Source: Desulforhopalus sp. IMCC35007 (GTDB taxonomy: Bacteria; Desulfobacterota; Desulfobulbia; Desulfobulbales; Desulfocapsaceae). Taken from it: DNA of 64,000 nucleotides. The DNA lies in assembly GCF_005116575.1 (NCBI RefSeq), contig NZ_SWCN01000012.1:1-64000 (forward strand), read 5' to 3'. The translations under genes and the position numbers were made by a program. Positions 36,475-47,280 of the stretch are shown in pieces. Each line of letters opens with the position of its first letter. Position 1 is the stretch's first letter. The notes under the pieces are model-generated. The model had not been told where the DNA came from, did no database searches, and saw only the letters and a program-made list of their open reading frames with translations.

Positions 36475-37944
36475 TCAGGCGGTTCTGTAGTTTGGTGCTT
36501 CTTTTGTGATTATAACGTCGTGAACGTGTGATTCCCGAAGCCCTGCTGCAGAAATTCGTACAAACTGAGCTTTCTGCTGAAGCTCAGCAATCGTTGCAGC
36601 TCCAACATAGCCCATGCCAGAACGAAGACCACCCAACATCTGATAGAGTACGGTGGAAATAGGCCCGCGATAGGGCACCTTACCCTCAATTCCTTCCGGA
36701 ACAAGCTTTGAACTCGACGTCACCTCGGATTGAAAATAACGGTCCGCAGAGCCTTGAGACTGACTCATGGCGCCAATGGAACCCATGCCGCGGTACGCCT
36801 TGTAGGTACGCCCCTGATAGAGGAAGGTGTCTCCAGGAGTCTCATCTGTTCCGGCAAAGAGGGAGCCCAGCATAACCGAGGACGCTCCCGCGCCTATGGC
36901 CTTTGCCAGATCTCCGGAATGCTTGATTCCACCATCTGCGATAATGGGGATATTATATCTGTTGGCGACCTCAACACACTTCTTCAGCGCCGTCATCTGA
37001 GGAACACCGACTCCAGCCACAACCCGGGTGGTACAAATTGAACCCGGTCCGATTCCAACTTTTACTGCATTGGCCCCCGCCTCAATCAATGCCTCAGTTC
37101 CTTCTCCTGTTGCGACATTTCCTGCGATAACAGAAAGAAGAGGAAAAGCCTGTTTCACCCGGCGAACAGCCTCAATAACACCTTTGGAGTGTCCATGGGC
37201 GGAGTCAATTGCAACAACATCAACCCCGACAGACAAGAGCTTTTCAGCCTGTCTTTCTATATTAGGTCCGACTCCGAGTGCCGCTCCCGCAAGCAGCCGG
37301 CCAAATCTATCTTTCGCGGCAAGGGGATATTTCTTTATCTTTTCAAGGTCTTTAATAGTGATCAAACCTTTTAAGGCGCCATGATCATCCACGACTAACA
37401 GTTTCTCTATACGGTGCTCATGAAGAAGGGCCTTTGAGTGCTCAAGCGTAATCCCTACCTTCGCGGTAACAAGATTTTTAGAGGTCATAACATCGGCGAC
37501 ACGGAGACCATCATCGGAAACAAAACGCAAATCCCGATTGGTTACGATACCAACGAGCTTGCCCTCATTGAGAACCGGTAAACCTGATATTTTGTAGGTG
37601 CTCATAATCTCCTGCACCTCACCCACCGACTGGTACTGACTGACCGTTATCGGATCGATAATCATTCCGGATTCCGATTTTTTAACCCTTTCGACCATAA
37701 GGGCCTGTTCCTCAATGGACATATTTTTGTGAATAATACCAATCCCCCCTTCTCTTGCCATGGCAATAGCTGTACGAAACTCTGTTACGGTATCCATCGC
37801 AGAGCTCAGTAACGGCGTTTTCAGGGAAATAGTGTCGGTAAGTCTCGTCTCAAGGTTCACCTCGTTTGGTAAAACACTGGAAGCTGATGGGACGAGGAGT
37901 AAATCATCAAATGTGAGTGCAGTTTCTATCTGGTCTGGTAACAT
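36475..37944 (-). CDS. guaB: IMP dehydrogenase
   Basis: A 489-residue enzyme oxidising IMP to XMP with NAD, the first step toward GMP. The catalytic cysteine is in [11 protein letters not shown]; two CBS domains (about 95-210) interrupt the TIM barrel; the flap region has RGMGSIGAM. The start has a strong AAGGAGGG. It is the first gene of guaBA. Confidence 0.97.
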   Translation of the reverse strand: MLPDQIETALTFDDLLLVPSASSVLPNEVNLETRLTDTISLKTPLLSSAMDTVTEFRTAIAMAREGGIGIIHKNMSIEEQALMVERVKKSESGMIIDPITVSQYQSVGEVQEIMSTYKISGLPVLNEGKLVGIVTNRDLRFVSDDGLRVADVMTSKNLVTAKVGITLEHSKALLHEHRIEKLLVVDDHGALKGLITIKDLEKIKKYPLAAKDRFGRLLAGAALGVGPNIERQAEKLLSVGVDVVAIDSAHGHSKGVIEAVRRVKQAFPLLSVIAGNVATGEGTEALIEAGANAVKVGIGPGSICTTRVVAGVGVPQMTALKKCVEVANRYNIPIIADGGIKHSGDLAKAIGAGASSVMLGSLFAGTDETPGDTFLYQGRTYKAYRGMGSIGAMSQSQGSADRYFQSEVTSSSKLVPEGIEGKVPYRGPISTVLYQMLGGLRSGMGYVGAATIAELQQKAQFVRISAAGLRESHVHDVIITKEAPNYRTA

Positions 37945-38197
37945 GTTCCCTCCTTGTCAGGGATTGAAGTCAAAACCACCTCAAAACAACCTCTTTAAAA
38001 AGAAGCGCTTTCATCGCTCAGCACGCCGGAGGTTCAGTTGGTCCTTTTGAATTTCAAATAATGCGTTATATTTAAGAGTAGTAAAATAAGTCAGATCTGA
38101 AAATTATCTTATGTTTTTTTGGGCGAAATAATGAAAGGCCAAGGCTTCCCAGTAGTGGTCGATAACGGATAACGAGACATAAAAGGATTACCATTCA

Positions 38198-38809
38198 ATG
38201 CTGCTTGAAATAAACCCAATAAACCCACAGCAACGTTTGATCGACCGGGCTGTGAAGTTACTCAAAAATGGTGCCATCATCTGCTACCCGACAGATACCG
38301 GATATGGAATTGGCTGTGATCTTCTTAATCCAAAAGGTATTAAAGGAATCATGCTGCTGAAGAAAAGACCCAGCCACAAACCGTTTTCCTTTCTCTGCTC
38401 AGACCTCTCAGATATCAGCCAATATGCCCATGTCTCCAATACCGCTTACAGGCTTTTGAAAAAGAATCTTCCGGGCCCGTACACCTTTGTCCTACCGGGA
38501 ACAAAACTGGTGCCAAAAGTTATGGCGACCAAACAGAAAACCGTTGGAATAAAAGTCCCCAGTCACCCAATCAGTCGGCTTCTGGTAGAATCCCTGGGCA
38601 ACCCACTTGTTAACACCAGTGTACAGCTTGAAGATGACGAAGCGACCCTAGCGGACCCCTATGAAATAGAAGAGTATATTGGCAACAGGATAGGGCTTAT
38701 CATTGACGCAGGCCCTATCTATCCCGATCCTTCTTCAATCATAGACCTTACCGGCGACTATCCGGAAGTATTACGCGAAGGCAAAGGGGATGTTACTCCG
38801 TTTCGCTGA
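38198..38809 (+). CDS. YciO-like Sua5/YrdC family protein
   Basis: A 203-residue protein with the YrdC fold. AIICYPTDTGYGIGCD and the KKRPSHKPFSFLC motif give the nucleotide/threonine-binding KxR-SxN-like surface, with GPYTFVLPGT typical of the family. TsaC/Sua5 makes threonylcarbamoyl-AMP for the t6A tRNA modification; the sequence is nearer YciO, a paralogue whose activity is less certain. The last 17 bp overlap the 3' end of the convergent HU/IHF-type gene. Confidence 0.85.
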   Translation: MLLEINPINPQQRLIDRAVKLLKNGAIICYPTDTGYGIGCDLLNPKGIKGIMLLKKRPSHKPFSFLCSDLSDISQYAHVSNTAYRLLKKNLPGPYTFVLPGTKLVPKVMATKQKTVGIKVPSHPISRLLVESLGNPLVNTSVQLEDDEATLADPYEIEEYIGNRIGLIIDAGPIYPDPSSIIDLTGDYPEVLREGKGDVTPFR

Positions 38810-39077
38810 TCAACGCCTCTTTCAAAGACTTACTCATGGTGAAGTGTAAGGTCTTTCTGTCCGGAATATCCATAATCTTTCCGGTTCTGGGGTTTTTGGT
38901 TGAACGTGGTCTGCGGCTCCTTACAGAGAAACTGCCAAAACCCCTTAACTCTATGCGTCGGTCTTCGACCAGTGCTTTTGACATTGTATCTAACATGATA
39001 TCCACTGCAAGGCTTACATCTTGTTTCTGCATGGACAGCTCACTGCTTACCTTATCTACGAGATCTTTTTTCAACAT
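38793..39077 (-). CDS. HU/IHF family DNA-bending protein
   Basis: A 94-residue histone-like protein with the family start LKKDLVDKVSSEL, the core RIELRGFGSFSVRSRRPR and the DNA-inserting arm KNPRTGKIMDIPDR, whose proline would intercalate and kink DNA. The sequence is intermediate between IHF subunits and HU. It could assist sigma-54 promoters by bending DNA, which is inference. The ATG at 39077 gives the family start; a TTG 12 bases upstream is unlikely. Confidence 0.88.
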   Translation of the reverse strand: MLKKDLVDKVSSELSMQKQDVSLAVDIMLDTMSKALVEDRRIELRGFGSFSVRSRRPRSTKNPRTGKIMDIPDRKTLHFTMSKSLKEALISETE

Positions 39078-39142
39078 ACCTAACAACAATTATATAAGAG
39101 ATTACCGGCGCACATAACGGGCACCAAAAAAATATAAAAAAA

Positions 39143-39174
39143 GGTTGTCTTGTCAAACTCCTGACAAGACAACC
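39143..39174 (-). terminator. Rho-independent terminator of rpsA
   Basis: A 13-bp perfect stem (GGTTGTCTTGTCA / TGACAAGACAACC) with a 6-base loop, followed on the minus strand by seven T. It lies 38 bp after the rpsA stop. Confidence 0.92.
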
Positions 39175-39211
39175 CTTTAGGCTACAGCACAAGCACCCTT
39201 ACGGCGCCTTA

Positions 39212-40942
39212 CTATTCATTATCCGTGTTATCACTGCCTTCAGCTGCGGCTTTCAGAAGGTCTCCGAAAGTAGATGGTGCAGCCTCAGAAGCAATTTTTT
39301 CGGCTTTCTTGAACTTCTCTACAGCAACCTCTTCGTCGTCGCCTTCGAGGGTTTTCACTGAAAGTCCGATTTTACGATCTTTAGCGGAAACATTGATAAC
39401 GATGGCTTTAAGAATATCGCCCATCTGATACATTCCAACGGGTGTTTTCACCTTGTCTTTGGAAAGCTCAGAAACGTGTACAAGTCCTTCAATACCCTCT
39501 TCCAGTTTAACAAAGACACCGAAGTCAGTCACATTGGTAATCTCGCCCTCGACAACAGTCCCTGAAGGGTAGTTGTTATAGGCAGCCTGCCATGGATCTG
39601 GAACCATCTGCTTGATACCAAGAGAGAATCGCTCGTTTTCTTTATCGATCTTGAGCACTACAGCCTGAATGGTCTCGCCTTTTGCATACTTCTCAGAAGG
39701 ATGCTTAATACGCTCAGTCCAGGACAGATCAGATACGTGAATCAGACCATCAATACCTTCTTCGATACCGATAAAGACACCAAAGTCAGTGATGTTCTTA
39801 ATCTTGCCTTCTATAACAGAGCCGACAGGATAATTCTCAGTTACCAGATCCCATGGGTTTGGTTGAAGCTGCTTCATACCAAGGGAGATTCTCTTGGTTT
39901 CTGTTTCGATATTCAGAACCATAACCTCAACTTCGTCACCCACAGAAACCATCTTGCTTGGATGACGTGGTTTCTTGGACCATGTCATTTCAGAGACATG
40001 GATCAGACCCTCAACACCTTCCTCAAGCTCCACGAACACACCATAATCGGTGATCGAAACAACCTTGCCGCGCGTGGTCTGGCTGAGTGGGTAACGGTCA
40101 ACCACTGTCTCCCATGGGTCGTCGCGAAGCTGCTTCACACCAAGGGACACTCTGTCGTGGTCTCTATCGTATTTTAGAACCTTAACTTCGAGATCTTCAC
40201 CAACTTTGTAGAGCTTGGCTGGATGTGAAACCCGGCCCCAGGAGAGGTCGGTGATATGACAGAGTCCGTCCATTCCACCCATATCGATGAAGAGACCGTA
40301 ATCGGTGATATTGGTGATTGCACCGGTAATGATCTGACCTTCTTCAAGCTTGGAACGCATTTCTTCACGAAGCTTGTTACGCTCCTCTTCAAGAATTGCA
40401 CGGCGGGAAATAACGACGTTGTTTCTCTTTTTATTAAACTTAAGGATTTTAAAATCCATGGAATTACCGATAAGCGCATCCAGATCTTTGACTGGGCGAA
40501 GATCGATTTGTGAGTATGGCAGGAAGGCAGGGACGCCGATATCAACGGACATACCACCTTTAACGCGGCTCTCAATTTTACCATTGATCGTCTCATCTGC
40601 TTCCTGAATCTCAGCAATTCTTTCCCAAACTTTAATTGCAATGGCCTTTTCTCGTGACAGGAGGAGTCCACCCTCTTCTTTACGACGCTCAACGAAGACT
40701 TCAAATACGTCACCGATGTTTATTTCTTCACCATCTTCCAGGCGGAATTCGGACTTGGCAATGTAGCTTTCAGCCTTATCACCAACATCAACAAGCAGGT
40801 AGTCATCAACGGTTCCGATGATGGTGCCCATGGCGACATCGCCTACGGCAACAACCTTGTTGTTTTCTTCCATCTCAAAGAGCTCTGCAAAGCTCATCTC
40901 TTCCATACTGTCCTGGGTTGATTGATTAAGTTGTTCTGTCAT
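39212..40942 (-). CDS. rpsA: 30S ribosomal protein S1
   Basis: A 576-residue RNA-binding ribosomal protein with six S1 (OB-fold) repeats. The last four share the pattern ITDYGVFV or ITDFGVFV, then EGIEGLIHVSEM, showing their common origin. The protein unfolds mRNA leaders and helps initiate translation. An AGGAAG site precedes the ATG. The long leader upstream has hairpins that may serve autoregulation. Confidence 0.96.
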   Translation of the reverse strand: MTEQLNQSTQDSMEEMSFAELFEMEENNKVVAVGDVAMGTIIGTVDDYLLVDVGDKAESYIAKSEFRLEDGEEINIGDVFEVFVERRKEEGGLLLSREKAIAIKVWERIAEIQEADETINGKIESRVKGGMSVDIGVPAFLPYSQIDLRPVKDLDALIGNSMDFKILKFNKKRNNVVISRRAILEEERNKLREEMRSKLEEGQIITGAITNITDYGLFIDMGGMDGLCHITDLSWGRVSHPAKLYKVGEDLEVKVLKYDRDHDRVSLGVKQLRDDPWETVVDRYPLSQTTRGKVVSITDYGVFVELEEGVEGLIHVSEMTWSKKPRHPSKMVSVGDEVEVMVLNIETETKRISLGMKQLQPNPWDLVTENYPVGSVIEGKIKNITDFGVFIGIEEGIDGLIHVSDLSWTERIKHPSEKYAKGETIQAVVLKIDKENERFSLGIKQMVPDPWQAAYNNYPSGTVVEGEITNVTDFGVFVKLEEGIEGLVHVSELSKDKVKTPVGMYQMGDILKAIVINVSAKDRKIGLSVKTLEGDDEEVAVEKFKKAEKIASEAAPSTFGDLLKAAAEGSDNTDNE

Positions 40943-41290
40943 GGATTATACTCTTCCTGTAGACCTGAGGGCCAATTGGTTAAAGGGCTTCTACCCGCCA
41001 TCACTGCAGTGACAGTCAGGCAGAAAGTAACAAAGGCCACACTCCACTGTGGAGAGTAACCTTCTTTGATTTGAACAGTATTGTATATCAACTTTTCATC
41101 GAAAGGACAACTACTTCTTGTACAATAGATGTTTTTTTATTTTTCTTTTCCCGCAGGTCATTATTCCTGGGCACCTTGAATATCAGTCTAAAGAAGTCAC
41201 TGAAAATTCCCACAATCAACTGTATTTACATTATATATCGGGGTGTTAATTTGCTATTTAGCAAACAGCTCAGAAGCTATCCAGCTCCAG
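40943..41290 (-). promoter_or_regulatory. rpsA upstream region and helicase 3' end
   Basis: This 348-bp gap lies between the helicase stop and rpsA. It has a perfect palindrome TCACTGCAGTGA (41001-41012) and a hairpin CTCCAC-T-GTGGAG (41042-41054), both where the rpsA leader should be. A small hairpin TTGCTA/TAGCAA (41251-41264) lies just after the helicase gene and could be a weak terminator. I could not assign the promoter. Confidence 0.45.
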
Positions 41291-42820
41291 TTATGATTTT
41301 TCCTGAACCTTTCTGGAATAATTCTTCCGCCCACTGCGTGGTCTCGGCTTTCTCTTTTGCCCCGGTCGACCACCTCCACCACCTTTTGCAGCCTGTGGTG
41401 GCGCAGTACCTTTTGGTGGTTTGACGAGCAAGGATTCTTCCGGGACGACGCATTCCAGTTTTCTCCCAATATATTCTTCTATCTCAGGCAGGTAAAACGA
41501 ACCCTCCTCACAGGCAAAACTCACTGACTTTCCGGATGCTCCTGCTCTACCCGTCCTGCCAATCCTGTGCACATAGTCCTCCGGCTCATACGGCAGGGTA
41601 TAATTCACGACAAAGGTAATTCCGTCTATATGAATTCCTCGACCGGCCACATCCGTCGCCACCAGTATTTTAACCTTACCTTCACGGAAGTTTTCCAGAC
41701 GTGTTGTTCTTTTGTTCTGGGCTACATCACCTGACAGCAGAACACAATCGATACTGTTGCGCTGCAATCTATCGGCAAGCCTCTTGGCCTCATTTTTCAT
41801 ATTGGCAAAGACAATGATACGGTCATCTGGATGTTGCTGAATGAGGTTATAGAGCACCGCATATTTTTCGTCAGTCGTGGTCAGATAGACAACCTGCTCG
41901 ACCGTATCAACTGCCACCTGCTCGGGTTCTGCCTCGACAACTTTCGGCTTTTCGCACCACTGGGAGGCCAGCCTCTGCACATCGTCTGAAACCGTTGCGG
42001 AAAACAGCATTGTCTGTCGTTCGTGTTTCCCGGCAAGTCGGCCAACAATCCTCCGGACATCAGGGATAAAACCCATATCTAGCATCCTGTCCGCCTCATC
42101 AAGGACGAGGATCCGGCAACGACTGAGGTCAACCACACCCTTGCCAATGAAATCAAGCAACCTGCCGGGAGTTGCCACCAAAAGATCACAGGTTCTCTCT
42201 GTCAAAAGGTCCTGCTGTTTTTGATAGTCCACCCCACCATAGGCAGATCTTACGGTCAGATTGCAGTACTTACCAAGCATCTGGCCATCTTTTGCAATCT
42301 GCACCACCAGTTCTCTTGTCGGAGCAAGGACAAGTGCTCTGGGCTGCCCTTTTCGGTTTTTCTTTTCTTCAAGCAGTCTTGAAAAAATCGCCACCAGAAA
42401 TACCGCTGTTTTTCCCGTCCCGGTATTTGCCTTACCCACCAGGTCCTTTCCTGCCAGAACGTCTTCAAGGGATTTCTCCTGGATGGCAGTGCAATACATG
42501 AAGTTTTGCTCGGCAATTGCCCGCATCACCGGAAGTGGAATCTTAAAATCGTGAAACCGCGATTTCCCCGGTTCCGGTGTCACAACAAACTGATCAAGAG
42601 ACCATACGGGTTTGGGAGGTCTCACGGGAGCCTTGGCTTTTGGCTTTACTGGAGCTGCGACAGAGGTAGTTTCCTGTATTTCTTCTTTATCTGGTTGCTC
42701 ACCCAGCTTGTTTTCGACTTTTCCTGCCTCTTCGCCCCCCACAAATCTATCATAACGCCGTTTGCCCGCCTGAAAAAATCTTTTCATTTTCTTGGATGCG
42801 GAGAGGATAATATTTTTCAT
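41291..42820 (-). CDS. DEAD-box RNA helicase
   Basis: A 509-residue helicase with an 80-residue charged N-terminal extension rich in K/P. Motifs: Q-motif region FHDFKIPLPVMRAI, Walker A ANTGTGKTA, PTRELV, ATPGRLLDF, DEAD box VLDEADRMLDMGF, SATV, then IVFANMKNEA, VATDVAGRGIHI and HRIGRTGRAG. The C-terminal tail is basic and glycine-rich (KGGGGGRPGQKRKPRPRSGR) and probably binds RNA. The overall form resembles RhlB. It should remodel RNA, perhaps in cold or in degradosome-like complexes. Confidence 0.93.
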   Translation of the reverse strand: MKNIILSASKKMKRFFQAGKRRYDRFVGGEEAGKVENKLGEQPDKEEIQETTSVAAPVKPKAKAPVRPPKPVWSLDQFVVTPEPGKSRFHDFKIPLPVMRAIAEQNFMYCTAIQEKSLEDVLAGKDLVGKANTGTGKTAVFLVAIFSRLLEEKKNRKGQPRALVLAPTRELVVQIAKDGQMLGKYCNLTVRSAYGGVDYQKQQDLLTERTCDLLVATPGRLLDFIGKGVVDLSRCRILVLDEADRMLDMGFIPDVRRIVGRLAGKHERQTMLFSATVSDDVQRLASQWCEKPKVVEAEPEQVAVDTVEQVVYLTTTDEKYAVLYNLIQQHPDDRIIVFANMKNEAKRLADRLQRNSIDCVLLSGDVAQNKRTTRLENFREGKVKILVATDVAGRGIHIDGITFVVNYTLPYEPEDYVHRIGRTGRAGASGKSVSFACEEGSFYLPEIEEYIGRKLECVVPEESLLVKPPKGTAPPQAAKGGGGGRPGQKRKPRPRSGRKNYSRKVQEKS

Positions 42821-43029
42821 TTTTCAACTCAATCTTAGATGAAATTACACAGGGCGATCAAATATGCCCCCTGTAATGGAAGGTGTAACAGAATGAGCCT
42901 GCCGTTGCAGGCTCAAGAGTATCAACAACATACGAGGATAAAACGGCTGCGACAAGAGAGAATACGCCGCCAGAAAAAGAAAAAACAGAGAAGAGAAAAA
43001 CAAAGGATATATGGCTCAAAAAGAACCCG

Positions 43030-43749
43030 CTACTTCCCGGCAATTCGGAGTTCTTCCATCAGAGGACCAAAAAGCGCTTCATATTCAGGAATAACCTTTT
43101 TCAGCACAACTCCAATATGTCTGAGATCCTGATCATTCACCACAAGATTTGCAGAATATGCCAGGGCCTGCAGATCATACAAGGTCTCAAACTCATCACC
43201 CAACAGGGCATAAAGGACGTAGCGCCTGCGGCTCATACTCATCTTACGCATATAGTTGTGGAATTTTCCGGACGAAATCCCCCCGCTCTCATAGCGGCTA
43301 TGAAGAAACACAGCGGCATAATTGACAAAACGCATCCTTTCTATCGCCTCTGTTGCATCATTTGCCTGCTCAACCTGATAGCCGTAGGTTGCTGCCGCCT
43401 TGACAACCATCTCCCGCGCTGGGATTTCGGGCATGAGCACCAGTGCTCTTGGAATATCTTCAATAACCTCCTGATCATCAAAGAGTCCTTCAGCAAGCCA
43501 GCTGACATCTGGCGGGGCTGGCGGCCGAACCTTGCCTGCACTCTGCATGACAGGGCTATTTTCTTTTTTACGCCGGATATCTTTAGGGACCGCGGTTACA
43601 TCTACGCTCAGTGCGTCAAGAGCAAAGGGCTTTGTACAATAGACGCATTTGACCTTTATTTTTTGACCCGGATCCAGTTTTTCAATACTTTCTCTGATCT
43701 TACCACTCAGCTTCAGTTGTTTCTGACAATGGGGGCAGTTTACTTGCAT
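43030..43749 (-). CDS. Zinc-ribbon protein with degenerate receiver-like domain
   Basis: A 239-residue protein. An N-terminal zinc ribbon (VNCPHCQKQ and VKCVYCTK) is followed by a linker of about 60 residues. The C-terminal half (about 95-220) resembles a receiver domain: RALVLMPEIPAREMVVKAA, EQANDATEAIERM, then AVFLHSRYE where a phospho-acceptor aspartate would be, so it is probably not phosphorylated. The start at 43749 is fixed by an upstream GAGG; an ATG ten codons earlier lacks this. It lies 60 bp after the pilT-like gene on the same strand and may serve pilus function. Role unknown. Confidence 0.72.
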   Translation of the reverse strand: MQVNCPHCQKQLKLSGKIRESIEKLDPGQKIKVKCVYCTKPFALDALSVDVTAVPKDIRRKKENSPVMQSAGKVRPPAPPDVSWLAEGLFDDQEVIEDIPRALVLMPEIPAREMVVKAAATYGYQVEQANDATEAIERMRFVNYAAVFLHSRYESGGISSGKFHNYMRKMSMSRRRYVLYALLGDEFETLYDLQALAYSANLVVNDQDLRHIGVVLKKVIPEYEALFGPLMEELRIAGK

Positions 43750-43809
43750 GGTTTCCTCATAATACCAGGTGATTCTCAAGACTTCTGCAGGTTCGGTTTC
43801 CGCTCGCCA

Positions 43810-44988
43810 CTAACGACGATAGCCATAGCCTGCATCTTCCTCTTCTTCCATGGACAGGTTGGTCAATTGCGTGGTTGATTCGCCCCGTTCAGACTTAATC
43901 CTATCAAGACCTCTATTCATTTCCGCCCTATGTGAACAGAAGGTGATGGCACTTTTCTCCGTTATCATCCCCCTGCTGTACAGTTCCAGGATATGCTGAT
44001 CAAAGGTCCTCATATCAAGGGCCGAACCTTCACTGATGATATTGTAGTATGTTTTTTCTTCGGTTTCCCCGTTGAGGATTAGATCCTTTACCCGCAGACT
44101 CGTTCGCAGAATCTCCATGGCGGCCACCCTCCCCCCGCCAACGCGAGGCATCAGTCGCTGGCTGACAATCCAGCGCAGGGTATCAACAAGGCGATTACGG
44201 ACCTGTGGCTGTTCCTCCTGCTCAAACATACCGAGGATACGGTTAATTGTCTGGCCTGCATCAATGGTATGCAAGGTCGAAAGAACCAGATGGCCAGTTT
44301 CAGCTGCAGTCAAGCCGATTTCCAGGGTATCTCTGTCCCGCATCTCACCCACCAGAATAACCTTTGGAGCCTGACGTAAAGCCGCTCTCATACCTACTGC
44401 AAAACTTGAAAAATCATTTCCGAGCTCGCGCTGATTAAAGGTGGCCTGCAACTGTTCGTGTACATACTCGATGGGATCTTCAAGGGTTACCACATGGACG
44501 GCCCGCTCCTGGTTGATTCTGTTGAGAAGAGCTGCAAGTGATGTCGTCTTTCCTGTACCTGTGGCACCGGTAAAGAGGATGAGTCCGTTGAGGTCGGCGG
44601 CCATCTTACCAAAAGCCGCTGGAAACTGCATATTTTCAATCGACGGAACCTGCGTCTCAAGTTTTCTCAGAACAGTGGTAAAATATCCTTTCTGGGTAAA
44701 TATATTCACCCTGAACCGGGCCTTATCTGACAAAGAATAGCTAAGGTCACAGGAACCATTTTCAACCAGATCCCTTAAAAGACGTCGATTATTACCAATG
44801 AGATTAAGAGCAAATACCTCCGTTTGAAAAGGGGTCAATTCAGCCACCGGAGGAGCAACATCAACAGGAACCAGCACACCTGCTGACTCTACCTGCAAAG
44901 ATTTACCTACAGTAATATTAAGATCAGATACGTTGCTGTGGGATTCGAGCATCGCCGCAATCCAGTAATCTATTTCCGTTTTTTTCAT
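43810..44988 (-). CDS. PilT/PilU-type pilus retraction ATPase
   Basis: A 392-residue hexameric ATPase of type IV pilus retraction. Walker A FTGATGTGKTTSLAALL, Asp box HVVTLEDPIEYVHE, Walker B VILVGEMRDRDTLE and His box GHLVLSTLHTIDA are all intact. The C-terminus is acidic then ends GYGYRR. No pilin, pilC or pilB genes lie in the window, so it is separated from the main pilus locus. It could be PilT or PilU. A strong GGGGAG site precedes the start. Confidence 0.9.
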   Translation of the reverse strand: MKKTEIDYWIAAMLESHSNVSDLNITVGKSLQVESAGVLVPVDVAPPVAELTPFQTEVFALNLIGNNRRLLRDLVENGSCDLSYSLSDKARFRVNIFTQKGYFTTVLRKLETQVPSIENMQFPAAFGKMAADLNGLILFTGATGTGKTTSLAALLNRINQERAVHVVTLEDPIEYVHEQLQATFNQRELGNDFSSFAVGMRAALRQAPKVILVGEMRDRDTLEIGLTAAETGHLVLSTLHTIDAGQTINRILGMFEQEEQPQVRNRLVDTLRWIVSQRLMPRVGGGRVAAMEILRTSLRVKDLILNGETEEKTYYNIISEGSALDMRTFDQHILELYSRGMITEKSAITFCSHRAEMNRGLDRIKSERGESTTQLTNLSMEEEEDAGYGYRR

Positions 44989-45134
44989 ACAGCTCCCCTG
45001 AAAAATTGTGCACGACCAACGACTTTCATAGTATATTGTTATGAGTCTAACAATTTTTACATGTTTTTTGCAAATTTTCTACACATTTCTTCTCTTTACA
45101 CATTTACAAAACATATATTGGAGTAATACAGATC

Positions 45135-46973
45135 ATGGCAATACAACTACGTAGCGCAACCACAACCCAGGGACGCAAAATGGCCGGGGCCCGAAGCCTA
45201 TGGAGAGCCAATGGAGTAAAAGAAGAGCAGTTTGGCAAACCGATCATTGGCATAGTCAACTCCTTTACTCAGTTTGTCCCGGGCCATGTTCATCTTCACG
45301 AAATTGGCCAGCACCTGAAAAAGATCATTGAGGATGCGGGATGCTTCGCGGCAGAGTTTAACACCATCGCCATTGATGACGGTATCGCCATGGGCCACTC
45401 CGGCATGCTTTATTCCCTGCCCTCACGGGATCTGATTGCAGACTCCGTCGAGTATATGTGTAATGCCCATACGGTTGACGCTATGATCTGCATCAGTAAC
45501 TGCGACAAGATCACCCCTGGCATGCTGATGGCAGCAATGCGCCTGAACATCCCCACCATTTTCGTTTCCGGCGGACCAATGGAGGCAGGGGTTGACGGAG
45601 ACAAGCGTTACGACCTCGTGGATGCGATGGTCCTCGCAGCGGACAAAGAAGTCAGCGACGAAGATATATCACGGGTTGAACGATGCGCCTGTCCGACCTG
45701 TGGTTCCTGCTCCGGCATGTTTACTGCCAATTCCATGAATTGCCTCAACGAGGCCTTAGGCCTTGCACTACCTGGAAACGGTACGGTTGTGGCAACACAC
45801 GCAAACCGCAAACTCCTTTTTGAAAAGGCTGCCAGACGAATCGTGGAGATGGCCCACGCCTGGTACGATAATGAAGACGCCTCGGTACTGCCCAGATCTA
45901 TTGGCTCAAAGAACGCGTTCATGAATTCCATGACCCTTGATATCGCCATGGGTGGATCCACAAACACCGTACTCCACCTTCTGGCCATTGCACAGGAAGC
46001 ACAAGTCGATTTCACCATGTCAGACATCGACACCCTTTCACGCAAGGTTCCAAATCTCTGTAAAGTTTCGCCGAACTCCAGGTACCATATTGAAGATGTT
46101 AACCGGGCTGGCGGGATTATGGCCATTTTAGGCGAACTGGACCGGGCAGGCCTTATCGACAACAGCGTCAGCCGTGTGGACTCAAAAAGCCTCAAAGAAA
46201 CCCTGAACACCTGGGATCTCTCCAACAGCAGTCACAGTGGGGAAGCAAAAGAGCTCTACCTGAGTGCTCCTGCTCAATCGGGGCCTAATCTTGTTATGGG
46301 TTCCCAGAAGACCATGTACGCAGAAGCGGATCTCGACCGGGAGAAGGGTTGTATTCGTGATATGGCCCACTGCTACAACAAGGATGGTGGTCTCGCCGTT
46401 CTCTACGGCAATATAGCTGAAAACGGCTGTATCGTTAAAACCGCCGGTGTCGATCCATCTATTTTTAGGTTCTCCGGCACCGCCAGGGTGTTCTCCTCCC
46501 AGGACGAGAGCTGTGATGCCATTCTCGGTGGCAAGATCGTCGCAGGAGATGTCATCATCATCCGTTACGAAGGCCCTAAAGGTGGCCCCGGCATGCAGGA
46601 GATGCTCTACCCGACCTCATACCTTAAATCGATTCATCTTGGCAAAGAGTGCGCCCTGGTCACAGACGGCAGGTTCTCCGGCGGAACCTCGGGGCTGTCC
46701 ATTGGCCATGTCTCACCTGAAGCCGCCGCAGGAGGGGCCATTGCTCTTATCCAGGATGGAGACACGATCCAGATCGACATCCCGGCTAGATCCATCAGCC
46801 TCGACATCTCCGATGAGGAACTTGCCAAAAGGAGAAAGGCAGAGGAAGCAAAGGGAAAAGATGCCTTCAAACCAGTAGGCCGCAACAGAGAGGTGAGCAA
46901 GGCTCTCAGGGCTTACGCGCTTTTTGCCACTTCTGCCGACAAGGGCGCGGTACGCATTCTGCCAGAAGAATAG
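45135..46973 (+). CDS. ilvD: Dihydroxy-acid dehydratase
   Basis: A 612-residue Fe-S enzyme that dehydrates 2,3-dihydroxyacids to the 2-oxo acids leading to valine, leucine and isoleucine. It contains the cluster cysteines in [10 protein letters not shown] and [18 protein letters not shown], followed by [10 protein letters not shown], and the C-terminal [22 protein letters not shown]. Length and motifs are complete. A GGAG site precedes the ATG and a terminator follows. Confidence 0.97.
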   Translation: MAIQLRSATTTQGRKMAGARSLWRANGVKEEQFGKPIIGIVNSFTQFVPGHVHLHEIGQHLKKIIEDAGCFAAEFNTIAIDDGIAMGHSGMLYSLPSRDLIADSVEYMCNAHTVDAMICISNCDKITPGMLMAAMRLNIPTIFVSGGPMEAGVDGDKRYDLVDAMVLAADKEVSDEDISRVERCACPTCGSCSGMFTANSMNCLNEALGLALPGNGTVVATHANRKLLFEKAARRIVEMAHAWYDNEDASVLPRSIGSKNAFMNSMTLDIAMGGSTNTVLHLLAIAQEAQVDFTMSDIDTLSRKVPNLCKVSPNSRYHIEDVNRAGGIMAILGELDRAGLIDNSVSRVDSKSLKETLNTWDLSNSSHSGEAKELYLSAPAQSGPNLVMGSQKTMYAEADLDREKGCIRDMAHCYNKDGGLAVLYGNIAENGCIVKTAGVDPSIFRFSGTARVFSSQDESCDAILGGKIVAGDVIIIRYEGPKGGPGMQEMLYPTSYLKSIHLGKECALVTDGRFSGGTSGLSIGHVSPEAAAGGAIALIQDGDTIQIDIPARSISLDISDEELAKRRKAEEAKGKDAFKPVGRNREVSKALRAYALFATSADKGAVRILPEE

Positions 46974-46997
46974 CGAATAAACCCCGCCCTCAGCGAG

Positions 46998-47029
46998 AAA
47001 AGGGGTGAGCAAAAACGCTCTCCCCTTTT
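46998..47029 (+). terminator. Rho-independent terminator of ilvD
   Basis: AAAAGGGGTGAGC and GCTCTCCCCTTTT pair over 13 positions with one mismatch, around a 6-base loop, followed by a T-rich tail. It lies 24 bp after the ilvD stop. Confidence 0.85.
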
Positions 47030-47132
47030 ATTCTTTTATTTAATGGTGACGAGACAGTAATTGATACGGCTTTTTGCAATATAAGAATAAAAATTATTTT
47101 TATTTGGCCTTCTTCTTTTTTATTTTTCTACA

Positions 47133-47147
47133 GAGAATGGTATAATT
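47133..47147 (+). promoter_or_regulatory. Possible extended -10 promoter of the oxidoreductase operon
   Basis: TGGTATAAT (47138-47146) matches an extended -10 element. The corresponding -35 position is poor (T-rich only). It would start transcription about 125 bp upstream of the first gene, in an otherwise AT-rich 307-bp gap without other visible signals. Confidence 0.35.
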
Positions 47148-47280
47148 TTACGATTTTTGCTCATAAGTAAATCAACACAGCAGTTTCTATGGCAATATAC
47201 CGCTTGACATAAGACACTTGACTGACCACCATGGACCGTTTTTTCACACAACTCTTACCAACGATAACGAGGAGTGCTTC

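Noticed and set aside
41001-41054. rpsA leader hairpins as a known riboswitch
   Set aside because: They are simple palindromes with no conserved aptamer pattern that I can recognise; kept only as possible regulatory hairpins.
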